Shown piece by piece: positions 15,591-24,290 of a DNA stretch of 64,000 nt. The DNA comes from Desulforhabdus amnigena. Its GTDB lineage: Bacteria > Desulfobacterota > Syntrophobacteria > Syntrophobacterales > Syntrophobacteraceae. The notes below the pieces were generated by a model. That model worked only from the letters and a program-made list of their open reading frames with translations. It did no database searches and was not told the origin of the DNA. Positions within the stretch are counted from its first letter, which is position 1. Every line of letters starts with the position of its first letter. The stretch covers positions 3,800,501-3,864,500 of the forward strand of contig NZ_BSDR01000001.1 in assembly GCF_027925305.1 (NCBI RefSeq), read 5' to 3'. Position numbers and translations under genes: made by a program.

Positions 15591-17033
15591 GTGGAGAATC
15601 ACCGGGTGGTTTCTTACGCATGCTGGGTGCAAGGCGAGGAGAGAGAAGGGAAGAGACGGTACCCCCTTGTCAATCCTTCGACGGGGAAAGTGTTTGCTCA
15701 AGTTTCCATTGCTGATCGGCAACTGGTGGATTCCGCCTTGACCGGCGCCCGGGAAGCTTTAAAGGAATGGCGCCGGGTGCCGGCGCCTCAACGCTCGGCT
15801 CTTCTCCACGATCTTGCGGCACTCATTCGCCAGGATCGGAATGCTCTGGCATCCCTTCTCAGCGAAGAGGCCGGTAAGCCTTTGAAGGCCGCTTTGGACG
15901 AAGTACTCAATACCGCCTTCCTCATGGATTACTTTGCCGAAGAAAATCTTCGTCTCACGGGACAGATCCCCCTTCTGGGCTATCCTCGCGAACAGGTCCT
16001 CATCGTACGGGAGCCCGTGGGAGTGGTTGTGGCTATCACGCCCTTCAACTATCCACTCAGTACGCTTGCGGTCAAGATGGCTCCGGCATTGGCGGTGGGA
16101 TGCACCCTGGTGGCCAAGCCCGATGAACACACCCCCCTTAGCACTTTGAAGGTGGCTCAAATGGCGGTTCGGGCGGGACTGCCGCCGGGAGTATTCAACG
16201 TGCTCACGGGACCTGGACCGGAAACGGGGCGCTTTCTGGTGGAACATCCCATTCCGCGGCTCATCACTTTTACCGGGAGCACCGAGGTGGGCAAAGAGAT
16301 CCAGGCTGCCGGTGCCAGATGGGTGCGGAAGGCCATATTGGAGCTGGGAGGGCATTGTCCGGCCATCGTTTGTCACGATGCCTCCTGGCGGGAGCTGCTG
16401 CCGCAGCTTGTCTCACAGAGCATGAAAAACTGTGGTCAGTATTGTTACCGCATCAGTCGCATCTATGTGGAACGGAAAATCTACGATGAATTTCTGACGG
16501 CCTTTGTAGAGAGAGTGGCCGCACTGCGGATCGGTCCCGCTACGGATCCCTTTGTGGAACTGGGTCCTCTCAACAATGCCGACATTCTCACCAAAGTCCG
16601 CCAACAGGTCGATACGGCAGTAAAGGAAGGCGCCCGTATCCAAGTTGGGGGGAGTTCCCCGCCCGTTGCAGGGGGGGGATTCTATTTTTCCCCTACTGTC
16701 CTCACGGGAGTGACTTCCGAAATGTCCATCACGAAGGAGGAAGTTTTCGGGCCCGTAGTCATCGTCACTCCTTTTGAGGAATTTTCTGAAGCTATACGGG
16801 AAGCCAATGCCACCCCTTATGGTTTGGCCGCTTATCTTTTTTCAAAAGATCTTGCTAAAGTTCTCGAAGGGATGGAGCGGTTGGAAGTAGGCAGCGTCTG
16901 GGTCAACCGCATCCATCAGGCCTATCCTCAGGCTCCCTTTGGCGGAATGAAGGAAAGTGGGCTTGGGCGGGAAAAGTCCCGTTATGGGATGGAAGAATTC
17001 ACGGAATTGAAGACAGTCTACCTGTCTTATTGA
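15591..17033 (+). CDS. NAD(P)-dependent aldehyde dehydrogenase family protein
   Basis: I chose the GTG at 15591 because GGAG lies 9 bases before it and the homologous part begins soon after; an upstream in-frame ATG is at 15534. The protein is then 480 residues, usual for the family. Visible motifs are ITPFNYPLSTLAVKMAPAL, the nucleotide-binding FTGSTEVGKEI, the catalytic Glu in LELGGHC, and the catalytic Cys in NCGQYCYRISR. The C-terminal KEEVFGPVVIV is also typical. It oxidises an aldehyde to an acid, or to an acyl-enzyme intermediate; the substrate cannot be read from the sequence. It lies upstream of the molybdenum-cofactor genes on the same strand. Confidence 0.93.
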   Translation: MENHRVVSYACWVQGEEREGKRRYPLVNPSTGKVFAQVSIADRQLVDSALTGAREALKEWRRVPAPQRSALLHDLAALIRQDRNALASLLSEEAGKPLKAALDEVLNTAFLMDYFAEENLRLTGQIPLLGYPREQVLIVREPVGVVVAITPFNYPLSTLAVKMAPALAVGCTLVAKPDEHTPLSTLKVAQMAVRAGLPPGVFNVLTGPGPETGRFLVEHPIPRLITFTGSTEVGKEIQAAGARWVRKAILELGGHCPAIVCHDASWRELLPQLVSQSMKNCGQYCYRISRIYVERKIYDEFLTAFVERVAALRIGPATDPFVELGPLNNADILTKVRQQVDTAVKEGARIQVGGSSPPVAGGGFYFSPTVLTGVTSEMSITKEEVFGPVVIVTPFEEFSEAIREANATPYGLAAYLFSKDLAKVLEGMERLEVGSVWVNRIHQAYPQAPFGGMKESGLGREKSRYGMEEFTELKTVYLSY

Positions 17034-17120
17034 AGCATCTCGGGCCCTTTGGTTTGGCCGGTCCACGTCCGCTTGAGCGTTTTGCGGCGACATATTTCAA
17101 AAAAGCGAGGTAAGACCACC

Positions 17121-17774
17121 ATGATTCCCATCGTATGCATCGTCGGCGCTTCAGATTCGGGAAAAACCACCTTCCTGGAAAAGCTGATTCCCGAACTGTC
17201 TCAAAGAGGATACCGTATTGGAACAGTAAAGCATGACGCACATGGCTTCGAGATGGACCGGGAGGGAAAGGACACCTGGAAGCATCGCAAGGCGGGAGCT
17301 CAAACCATAGCCATATCGTCACCCGTTCAGATCGCATCCATTCGCACGGTTGAAGCGGAAATGGATCTGGGAGAGATCGCAGGGCGCTATTTTTGGCAGG
17401 AAGATCTCCTCATCACGGAGGGGTACAAACGTTCTCATTATCCGAAAATCGAGGTGTTCCGGAAAGTCGTCGAGGCCGCACCCATATGCGGGGCCTCGGA
17501 CAACCTCATAGCCATGGTGACGGATGATGCCGTGGATGTGGAGGTCCCGGTCTTTCGATTTTCCCAGGTCAGCGGCGTCGCGGATTTTATCGAAGAACGT
17601 TTTCTCAAGAACAGGAGGAAACGCCGTATTCTAGTGAATCTGGACGGCAGGAGGCTTCCTCTCAAGGATTTTGTGGAAGACTTCGTGGCCGGAGGGATTG
17701 TGGGAATGCTCTCGACGTTGAGAGGTTGGAAGTCTCCGAAAAAAATCGATATTTTCATCCGGCAGGAGGATTGA
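17121..17774 (+). CDS. mobB: Molybdopterin-guanine dinucleotide biosynthesis adaptor MobB
   Basis: The start at 17121 (MIPIVCIVGASDSGKTTF) puts the Walker A loop at residues 9-17, as in MobB; GAGG lies upstream. The 217-residue protein has VKHDAHGFEMDREGKDTW and the LITEGYKRSHYPKIEVFR motif typical of the family. It binds GTP and assists MobA in attaching GMP to molybdopterin. The C-terminal extension after about residue 160 (NLDGRRLPLKDFVEDFVAGG) is longer than in E. coli MobB and is seen in anaerobe versions. The stop touches the mobA start, so the two are translationally coupled. Confidence 0.93.
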   Translation: MIPIVCIVGASDSGKTTFLEKLIPELSQRGYRIGTVKHDAHGFEMDREGKDTWKHRKAGAQTIAISSPVQIASIRTVEAEMDLGEIAGRYFWQEDLLITEGYKRSHYPKIEVFRKVVEAAPICGASDNLIAMVTDDAVDVEVPVFRFSQVSGVADFIEERFLKNRRKRRILVNLDGRRLPLKDFVEDFVAGGIVGMLSTLRGWKSPKKIDIFIRQED

Positions 17775-18341
17775 GTGCTCACAGGTGCCATCCTCGCCGG
17801 CGGCAGAAGCTCCCGTTTTGGAAGGAACAAGGCGATTGAAATCTTTCGAGGCAAACGCCTCATCGATTGGGGGATCGATTCCATTCGACCGTTCTGTGAT
17901 CCCATCCTGGTCGTAGCCAATGATCTGAGCCTCTATTTCGATGTCCACGCCACCCTTGTTCGAGACATTCTCTCAGACCAGGGGCCCTTGGGTGGAATCT
18001 ATACAGCGTTGCTCTTCAGCCCTCACGATTGGGTTTTCGCGCGAGCGACGGATATGCCCTTTCTGGTTCCCGAGCTTTTGACCACGATGCTGGGAATGAG
18101 GGGAAACTTCGATGCGGTTGTCCCTCTTTTGGACGGCTGGTATGAGCCTCTTTTCGCCCTGTACCACCGCCGCTGCTTTCCGTTGATTGCTGATGTGCTG
18201 GAAACGGATGAACGCAAGATCATCAGCTTTTACAAGAAAATCAAAGTGAGAGAAGTCACGGAAAGAAGATGGCGTACAGTAGATCCCCAAGGGTTGAGTT
18301 TCAAAAATGTAAATACACCTGAAGACCTGGATAGCCTTTGA
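17775..18341 (+). CDS. mobA: Molybdenum cofactor guanylyltransferase MobA
   Basis: The GTG start lies directly after the mobB stop and behind AGGAGG. The 188-residue protein begins with the nucleotidyltransferase signature GAILAGGRSSRFGRNKA. It continues with the DQGPLGGIYTAL segment and the metal-binding RATDMPFL motif. It transfers GMP from GTP to molybdopterin to form the bis-MGD cofactor used by formate dehydrogenases and other DMSO-reductase-family enzymes. Its TGA overlaps the moeA ATG by one base. The order mobB-mobA-moeA is a compact cofactor operon. Confidence 0.95.
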   Translation: MLTGAILAGGRSSRFGRNKAIEIFRGKRLIDWGIDSIRPFCDPILVVANDLSLYFDVHATLVRDILSDQGPLGGIYTALLFSPHDWVFARATDMPFLVPELLTTMLGMRGNFDAVVPLLDGWYEPLFALYHRRCFPLIADVLETDERKIISFYKKIKVREVTERRWRTVDPQGLSFKNVNTPEDLDSL

Positions 18342-19579
18342 TGGAATTTTCCGAAGCCAGGACGCTGGCTATGGATCTTGTGGTTCCCGGAGGATGGGAA
18401 TGGGTTTCGCTTCAGGATGCCCTGGGACGCATACTGGCTGAAACGATTGTCTCGGACAGGGACCTTCCAGGCGAGCCCCGTTCGCGTTTTGACGGATTTG
18501 CAGTGTGCAGTTCCGATATTGTCGATACGGAGGCGCAGGGACCGGTCTCATTGAGAATTCTTTCCGGACTGCTTGCGGCTGGCCATTCCTCCAAACAGGA
18601 CGTGCAACCGGGTGAATGTCTTCGCATTCTGACCGGTGCACCCCTCCCTCTTCATGCAGACACGGTTGTTCCTCAAGAGGAAGCCCTGCAAGAAGCGAAT
18701 CGTTTGATTCTGAACCGTGCTTATTCCAGGGGAAGCGGAGTGACTTCACCCGGAGAAGAGATCAAAAGAGGGGAGAGTCTCCTTTTTGCGGGAGAAATTC
18801 TCTCTCCTACCCGGTGTGCTCTCGTTGCCGCCCTGGGAAGGGAGCGAATCAAGGTGCATCGCCGGCCTCGAGTCGCTCTCCTGGCTACAGGGGATGAAGT
18901 GATCGAGCTGGGGGATTCAACCCAGGGGCCGTACACCTACTGCAACAATCGCTACTTGCTGGCATGGCTGGTCGCTTTGCAGGGAGCGGACCCCGTTAGC
19001 CTCGGGCGGGCAAAGGACGATCCGCTGGATATTGTTCAAAGACTTCAGGATGTGAAAGCCGATTTTGTCATTACTACCGGCGGCGTGGGCCGCGGCAATC
19101 GGGATTTTGTCCTGGATGTATGGCGGAGGCTGGGGGTTCAAGAGCATTTTCGCCAAATCAATCTTTCCCCCGGAAAAAACAGTGCTCTGGGGTCGAGGGG
19201 CCGACAGGTTTTTTGGGGACTTCCTGGAAACCCCTGGGGAGCGCAAGTGGTTTTCCAGGAAGTGGTAGCTCCCGCTCTCAGGCGTTTGGCCGGCTGTGGA
19301 AATCCGGAAGCTCCTTCCTTTCAGGCCGTGCTGAAGACTCCGCTGAAGAAAAAGAAGGGAATTGTAAAAGTGTTTCGCGGCGTTTTGGACACGAGAACGA
19401 TTCCCCCTTCTTTTTCTGTTTATGGGGGAAGACGCCGGTCTCTTTTCGCCGATCTCAAGAGCGGTTTTGCCTATATGCTTTTGGATGCTCCTGTGGTAGA
19501 AGTAGCGGCAGGGGAAGAGGTCCGGGTTTTTTTACACGATTTTCCCTTACTGGCTCATCCCCTGATCGGAACAGTTTGA
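18341..19579 (+). CDS. moeA: Molybdopterin molybdenumtransferase MoeA
   Basis: The start is the ATG overlapping the mobA stop. The 412-residue protein has the four-domain MoeA layout: DRDLPGEPRSRFDGFAV near the N terminus, the ILTGAPLP segment, the molybdate/adenylate domain with LLATGDEVIELGD and TTGGVGRGNRDFV, and the LPGNPWGAQVVF motif. The C-terminal beta domain ends near AHPLIG. It inserts molybdate into adenylated molybdopterin. Normal MoeA has PGNPV here; PGNPW is a small departure. It ends the Mo-cofactor operon. Confidence 0.95.
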   Translation: MEFSEARTLAMDLVVPGGWEWVSLQDALGRILAETIVSDRDLPGEPRSRFDGFAVCSSDIVDTEAQGPVSLRILSGLLAAGHSSKQDVQPGECLRILTGAPLPLHADTVVPQEEALQEANRLILNRAYSRGSGVTSPGEEIKRGESLLFAGEILSPTRCALVAALGRERIKVHRRPRVALLATGDEVIELGDSTQGPYTYCNNRYLLAWLVALQGADPVSLGRAKDDPLDIVQRLQDVKADFVITTGGVGRGNRDFVLDVWRRLGVQEHFRQINLSPGKNSALGSRGRQVFWGLPGNPWGAQVVFQEVVAPALRRLAGCGNPEAPSFQAVLKTPLKKKKGIVKVFRGVLDTRTIPPSFSVYGGRRRSLFADLKSGFAYMLLDAPVVEVAAGEEVRVFLHDFPLLAHPLIGTV

Positions 19580-19749
19580 TTTTTGGGTTGATGTTCTTTC
19601 AGTGTTCGTTTTTGAGTCGATGCCGGTTTTTATCTGCGGGAAATTCCCGACGGAAGGCTTTGTGGGCTTTAAGCGGCCTTTTATACTGTGTAATATTTCC
19701 TTGCCATATCCCATGGGTTCAGCGACGTTCTGCCGATCGAGAGGTTTTT

Positions 19750-20391
19750 ATGCTAAAAGGGACACCCATTGAAACGGGCTACTATCACTTACTGGAACGG
19801 TATCTTGTCCCCGGTCTCATTCATTTAAAGCTCAAACCCAACCATATCTCCCTTACCGGTTTTGTGATGAGCATGCTGGCGGGCATCGCTTTTGTGTTCT
19901 CTCCCGTCTGGGGAGGCCTCTTGACGCTTCTCACCGGATTGCTGGATACTCTGGATGGCTCTCTTGCGAGATCCCTGGGACAGACCCGGAAATTCGGGGC
20001 TTTCCTGGATTCCGTGTTGGACCGTTATACCGAGCTGATCATCTATTTGGGAATCTGGTGCTATTTTTACCGGCAGGGAGAAACCACTCCGTTCTTTTCG
20101 ATCACTATTCTGCTCATTCTCTTTGGTTCGCTCATGGTCAGTTATACGAGGGCGCGGGCCGAAGGCCTTGGCGTCCGATGCCTGGTCGGTTTTTTCCAAA
20201 GGGGAGAACGCATCATCCTCATCGGCCTTGCCGGTGTTTTCAATTCGCTGTTCAACTGGCTCACCGGTTTTCCCACCGCTCACTGGGCCAGGGACATCGT
20301 TCTGGTCGTAGCTCTCCTTTTGCTGGCCGTGGGTACCAACTTGACCGCCTTGTGGCGATTCCTGCATGTGCTCAACAGCCTGCGCAGCTGA
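19750..20391 (+). CDS. CDP-alcohol phosphatidyltransferase family protein
   Basis: The ATG at 19750 follows GAGAGG; the frame is open further upstream but without family similarity. The 213-residue membrane protein has the complete signature D-x2-D-G-x2-A-R-x8-G-x3-D-x3-D in DTLDGSLARSLGQTRKFG followed by AFLDSVLD. About five membrane segments follow. It joins CDP-diacylglycerol with an alcohol (glycerol phosphate, inositol phosphate or similar); the family member cannot be fixed by eye, though the N terminus PIETGYYHLLERYLVPGLI resembles archaetidyl- or phosphatidylinositol phosphate synthase-like forms. A possible -10 box TATACT lies about 65 bases upstream. Confidence 0.88.
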   Translation: MLKGTPIETGYYHLLERYLVPGLIHLKLKPNHISLTGFVMSMLAGIAFVFSPVWGGLLTLLTGLLDTLDGSLARSLGQTRKFGAFLDSVLDRYTELIIYLGIWCYFYRQGETTPFFSITILLILFGSLMVSYTRARAEGLGVRCLVGFFQRGERIILIGLAGVFNSLFNWLTGFPTAHWARDIVLVVALLLLAVGTNLTALWRFLHVLNSLRS

Positions 20392-20606
20392 GTCGTTCCG
20401 TCACTCGCCCGCTTTTCCCGGGCCGATTGTCGCTCACCCAGTCTTTTCGGATTTATTCGGTAATCTATGGAGAGAAGCTTTCTTATAGCGAACCGGTTTC
20501 GTGCGTGTATGCGAGAGAAACTATGAAAAGGGCAGGTAAACGGTTGCGTGTCGGATTTCTGCGTTCTTTCATGGTCGGTTCTCAGATTTTCTCCAATGAA
20601 GCATGA

Positions 20607-21074
20607 CTATTGTACAGGATTTGCGGTCTTCTTGAGGACAACCCGGTCATCTTCTCTGAAAATTTCAAAAGAATCCCCCACCGCAAAACCCAGTTGTTCG
20701 ATCAAAAGCGCCTTGTTCAAGGTGATACTGCCGCTCTGACCTATCGTCCTGAAATTGTCGGTCTTGATCACTGTAGGCGGTTTGGAAACAACCTTCTCAC
20801 GGCGGCGCACCATGGGCCGATCGTGAACAGTCGCCACGGCAGGACGATCCGGAACTGCAGCTACGGGAGGCTTATATTTTACGGGGGCCGGCTTATTGAA
20901 GCCTACCCTCGGAATTTCTCCCAATTCCATGAGCCCCTGCAAATACAGGTCCTGCACTTCGCTTTTAAACTTGATTCCAAAAAGCTTCTGTACCGACTCC
21001 AAAGAGCGACCGTTTCGTATTTCATTAACGACCAGCTTGGCGTCGATGTTCTTGTACTCCACTTGCGTTGACAT
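20607..21074 (-). CDS. Hypothetical DNA-binding-like protein with C-terminal AbrB/SpoVT-like fold
   Basis: I do not recognise a named family. Of the 155 residues, the first 60 are helical (KLVVNEIRNGRSLESVQKLF then KSEVQDLYLQGLMELGEI) and could be a helix-turn-helix. Residues 60-110 are a Pro/Val/Arg-rich linker. The last 45 (GQSGSITLNKALLIEQLGF, then VGDSFEIFREDDRVVLKK) have the strand-loop-strand pattern of an AbrB swapped-hairpin domain. A transcription regulator that acts as a dimer is the likeliest reading. AAGGAGAAAGC lies upstream of the ATG. It stands alone, convergent with the phosphatidyltransferase gene. Confidence 0.65.
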   Translation of the reverse strand: MSTQVEYKNIDAKLVVNEIRNGRSLESVQKLFGIKFKSEVQDLYLQGLMELGEIPRVGFNKPAPVKYKPPVAAVPDRPAVATVHDRPMVRRREKVVSKPPTVIKTDNFRTIGQSGSITLNKALLIEQLGFAVGDSFEIFREDDRVVLKKTANPVQ

Positions 21075-21104
21075 GATGCTTTCTCCTTTAAGATATTTTG
21101 TATC

Positions 21105-21296
21105 TTATTGAATTGATGTACGTTGTTGAATCGGATGTCTCGACTTGAACCGCCCGGGCTTCCGAAAACGGTTTGAGGATTCTCTCTTTTGCCTCATTGA
21201 ATTGAATCGAGAATTTTTTGTACTTCCAAGGTGGTACGACCATCTTCGCTTTTCATCGTACTCCATGCAGTCCACACAGTACGACCTTCGCACCAT
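21105..21296 (-). CDS. Possible small basic protein with CxxC
   Basis: A 63-residue frame starts MVRRSYCVDCMEYDEKRRW and is rich in Arg, Lys and Ser. The C-x2-C could bind zinc but there is no second pair. CCGGAG lies four bases before the ATG, which is close. It sits just upstream of the AbrB-like gene on the same strand. I could not recognise a family, and it may be a chance frame. Otherwise the 21075-21642 interval shows no gene. Confidence 0.25.
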   Translation of the reverse strand: MVRRSYCVDCMEYDEKRRWSYHLGSTKNSRFNSMRQKRESSNRFRKPGRFKSRHPIQQRTSIQ

Positions 21297-21642
21297 AAAC
21301 TCCGGCGGGAAAAGTAAGGCGGATAGACCCCAGCTATACCCCAGCGACTCTTCTTTCCGGTTGATGGGAAGGGAAAAAAGAAACTAAATCTCTGACCTCG
21401 AATTTGAAATCACCTTTTAGGGAGTGAATCTAAACTTTCAGGGAGATGTTTTTTAGTCTTTCGATAAGCTTTAAGACACACCACTAAGTAAATAATCATA
21501 TCATTCTTGTCAAGAGATGAATGCACGCTAAAATCCTTCGGATGCACTTTTCCTCACGAAGTCATCTCTTCCGAGCCCGTTCCTTCCACCGGGGGAAACA
21601 GGAACTGCTACGGTGATGTGAAAAGAAATTATATCTCAGGTA

Positions 21643-22713
21643 TTACAACTGGCTTTTCATGATTGTACTCAATTCCCGTGTGAGCTGCACCACTCTCTCG
21701 GCCATCGGTTCCGGAAGGCTTCCACAGCCACAGCTGGGTGTGAAAAGAGACTGAGAGAGAATTTTCTGAAGAGATACCTCCGGTGAGACGAGCTGCTCCA
21801 GCTCTTTGAGCCAACGATCTGCGAGGTTTTGAGCCGTCTCCCTTTCAATCGCGGCAATGTCTGAAGTCGGAACCATCCCCCAGGCAACGGTGCGTCCCTC
21901 CTTCATGAACTTCAAGAAGTTCTCCCGGTAGAGAGCGAACTTTTCAAAATAATTGTAGCTATCAAAATTGATGATATCCATATCGGCATCAAAGGCCAGG
22001 AGCCAGTCGGTGTTGGCGCATACGTGCACGCCGGCCAGGGCTCCTTCCTGGTGAATGACGTCCACGACCTCTTTGAGCAGTTGCTGAATGAGCTCACAGG
22101 AAACGCTGATGAAAGCGGAGGACCCGAATCCGGCCAGGGCGGGTTCATCCAAAAAAATGATCACCGGGCATCCAAACGCATTCAGACGCCGGATTTGCCA
22201 TTTGGCTTTCATGGCCAGGTGTTTGGCGACCGCATCCTGCAGGCGATCATCATAAAGCGTGGGGCGGTCCTGCTGGTCCTTGAGAGAAGTGAGCAGTGTA
22301 AACGGCCCGACTACCTGGCCTTTTACCGCCCGCAGCCGTGATCTCTTTGCAGCAAGAGCTTCAAGAAACCGGAAGAACGTCTTTCCTGTTTCCGGTCCCA
22401 ATTGGAACCGGGAATCGTCCAGACTTCGGGTTTCTCCTTCCACCTCCAGGTATTCTTCATAGAACGCATACAACTGCTCTTCGAATTCCGGAGCGTCCGT
22501 TTGTATACAGGTTCGTCCTTCCAGAGTGGAAAGGCCGGGAAGTCCTTCCAGATATTGAATCATCATCTGTTCGGCCTGGAATGCAGGGAGCTGCGGCCAT
22601 ACGGGAATTTCAGGAATTTCCCTGAGAATCAGATCTATGACTTTTGAACGGTCTGTGTGGGGCATGCTCCCCACCAGGGTTGCGGAAGCGGATGCCAGCC
22701 AGTCTTGCCTCAC
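21643..22713 (-). CDS. Short methionine synthase-like protein (core-MetE/UROD-MetE superfamily)
   Basis: The 356-residue protein corresponds to the C-terminal catalytic half of MetE and lacks the N-terminal folate-handling half. It has LVGSMPHTD, GQVVGPFTLLTSL, IFLDEPALAGFG, the zinc-ligand region GVHVCANTDW (His, Cys) and the second Cys in FTPSCGCGSLPEP. Family knowledge: core-MetE proteins in anaerobes take the methyl group from methylcobalamin or a corrinoid protein instead of methyl-tetrahydrofolate. A role in methionine synthesis is therefore likely. The extra C-G-C near the C terminus is noteworthy. It is transcribed away from the AICAR transformylase gene. Confidence 0.82.
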   Translation of the reverse strand: MRQDWLASASATLVGSMPHTDRSKVIDLILREIPEIPVWPQLPAFQAEQMMIQYLEGLPGLSTLEGRTCIQTDAPEFEEQLYAFYEEYLEVEGETRSLDDSRFQLGPETGKTFFRFLEALAAKRSRLRAVKGQVVGPFTLLTSLKDQQDRPTLYDDRLQDAVAKHLAMKAKWQIRRLNAFGCPVIIFLDEPALAGFGSSAFISVSCELIQQLLKEVVDVIHQEGALAGVHVCANTDWLLAFDADMDIINFDSYNYFEKFALYRENFLKFMKEGRTVAWGMVPTSDIAAIERETAQNLADRWLKELEQLVSPEVSLQKILSQSLFTPSCGCGSLPEPMAERVVQLTRELSTIMKSQL

Positions 22714-22854
22714 TCTGTCTCTCCTCGTTCAAGTTTTTTGAGTGCTCTACAGACATCAAGAGATGATGTTTCAAAAAGGATATCACCAATATCATAGCAG
22801 TCTTGGGAGGTCAATTGTTACGACAACGACGCAGGAATTCTCATTTTGAAAAAT

Positions 22855-22893
22855 CTACACCCCCCTTTCCCCCTCGAGGGGGGAATTTTTAAG
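22855..22893. repeat. C/G-rich palindromic repeat (CCCCCTC/GAGGGGG type)
   Basis: ACACCCCCCTTTCCCCCTCG is followed by AGGGGGGAATTTTT. Related copies are at 26210-26241, 26165-26195, 31648-31700 and 38808-38842. All are between genes. On one strand the hairpin plus T run could also act as a weak terminator. Confidence 0.65.
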
Positions 22894-22944
22894 ATAAAAT
22901 TCCCCTTTTTTGATTTGATTTCCCTGGTGTTCATGACTTACAAG

Positions 22945-22971
22945 AAGCCTGGAGCATACCCCGGGCTTTTT
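22945..22971 (+). terminator. Terminator-like hairpin in the leader of the AICAR transformylase gene
   Basis: AGCCTGG pairs with CCGGGCT (7 bp, one G-U) over an 8-nt loop and is followed by four T's. It lies 21 bases before the ATG at 22992. No plus-strand gene lies upstream, since the core-MetE gene points the other way. A terminator in this place would act on the leader of this gene itself, which suggests attenuation. No known riboswitch core (purine, ZTP, THF) could be recognised in 22714-22944. Confidence 0.5.
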
Positions 22972-22991
22972 GCATTTTAAGAGGAGAACAT

Positions 22992-24281
22992 ATGGCTGAA
23001 GATCTCAAAAAAATGTACCGCACCATTATGGAAGACCATTTTCCAGACTCTCTTTGCATCCGTTTTGGCGACCAGGAATTGAAGTATAGAAAGCGCTCCT
23101 GGAAGTTTCCCGATCCCAAAACCGGCGAACTCATAGAAAAAGGGCTTCGCTACGGGGAAAACCCCGGACAGGAAGCGGCTCTTTATGAGTTGATCGGGGG
23201 CAACCTCACTCTGGGAGATTGCCGGTTCATCGATCCCAACAGCGGCCTCGTGAGCGCTATTCGCGAGGAAGACATGCTGCAGGAAGGCAAGCACCCCGGG
23301 AAGACCAATCTCACGGACCTGGACAATGGCCTCAATATCCTAAAATACCTCATGGGAAAGCCCGCCGCGGTCATTTTGAAGCATAACAATCCCTGTGGGG
23401 CGGCATATGGGAAGACCCTGGCGGACGCCTATTACCGGGCCAATCGGGCCGACCGCATTGCCGCCTTCGGCGGATGCCTGGTGCTCAACCGCCCGTTGGA
23501 CAAAGAAACCGCGGAACTCGTTTCCCAAAACTATCTCGAAGTCGTGGCGGCGCCCGACTACGAGGAAGGCGCCTTGGATCTTCTTAAAAAACGGGCCAAT
23601 CTGCGGATCATTCAAGTCAGGAAGATCGACCGTTTGACGGATTTCCTTTCCCGTCGGTTTGTAGACTTCAAGTCTTTGATCGATGGCGGTTTGATCGTGC
23701 AGCAATCCCCACTGAACCGGGTCCTGGAGGCGAAAGATCTGAAACTCGCCGAAACCGTTTCCAGTGGAAAAACCTATAAAATCCGGAGGGAACCCACGCC
23801 GGGGGAAATGGAGGACCTTCTTTTCGGGTGGTTCATCGAACAAGGGGTGACATCCAATTCCGTGCTCTATGTGAAAGATGGATGCACTGTCGGAATCGGC
23901 ACCGGAGAACAGGACCGTGTAGGAGTTGCAGAGATTGCGGTATACAAGGCATATCAAAAATACGCGGATGCTCTCTGTCACGAGCGCTATCAAATGTCGT
24001 ACAAGGAACTGGAACTGGCTATCGAAAAAGGGAATCGCCCTAGGGAACAGCAGGAAGAAATCGATGCTGAAACCAGGGCGGTAAATGGAGGGTTAAAGGG
24101 TGCAGCCATGGTTTCCGATGCCTTCTTTCCCTTCAGAGATGGTGTCGACGTGGGGCTCCGTCAGGGCATATCCGCAGTGGTACAACCGGGAGGTTCCATG
24201 AGGGATTGGGAAGTCATCGAAGCCTGCAACGAAGCCAATGCGACGATGGTTTTTACGGGGCAGCGGGCCTTTAAACACTGA
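22992..24281 (+). CDS. purH: Stand-alone AICAR transformylase (PurH transformylase domain)
   Basis: The 429-residue protein matches only the transformylase part of PurH, without the ~200-residue IMP cyclohydrolase domain. Markers are GLRYGENPGQEAALYE, the catalytic ILKHNNPCGAA (Lys-His pair), AAFGGCLVLNRPLD, and the C-terminal MVSDAFFPFRDGVD and IRQG-like VQPGGS. It formylates AICAR with 10-formyl-tetrahydrofolate in purine synthesis; the cyclohydrolase must be encoded elsewhere. AGAGGAGAA precedes the ATG. The leader contains a terminator-like hairpin. Confidence 0.9.
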   Translation: MAEDLKKMYRTIMEDHFPDSLCIRFGDQELKYRKRSWKFPDPKTGELIEKGLRYGENPGQEAALYELIGGNLTLGDCRFIDPNSGLVSAIREEDMLQEGKHPGKTNLTDLDNGLNILKYLMGKPAAVILKHNNPCGAAYGKTLADAYYRANRADRIAAFGGCLVLNRPLDKETAELVSQNYLEVVAAPDYEEGALDLLKKRANLRIIQVRKIDRLTDFLSRRFVDFKSLIDGGLIVQQSPLNRVLEAKDLKLAETVSSGKTYKIRREPTPGEMEDLLFGWFIEQGVTSNSVLYVKDGCTVGIGTGEQDRVGVAEIAVYKAYQKYADALCHERYQMSYKELELAIEKGNRPREQQEEIDAETRAVNGGLKGAAMVSDAFFPFRDGVDVGLRQGISAVVQPGGSMRDWEVIEACNEANATMVFTGQRAFKH

Positions 24282-24290
24282 AAGATGCAG

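Noticed and set aside
20523-20606. Small plus-strand frame of 27 codons before the AbrB-like gene end
   Set aside because: No convincing ribosome site, no recognisable features, and it ends at the convergent gene boundary.
22780-22991. Purine, ZTP or THF riboswitch before the AICAR transformylase gene
   Set aside because: None of the conserved core sequences of these classes could be found. Only a terminator-like hairpin remains.
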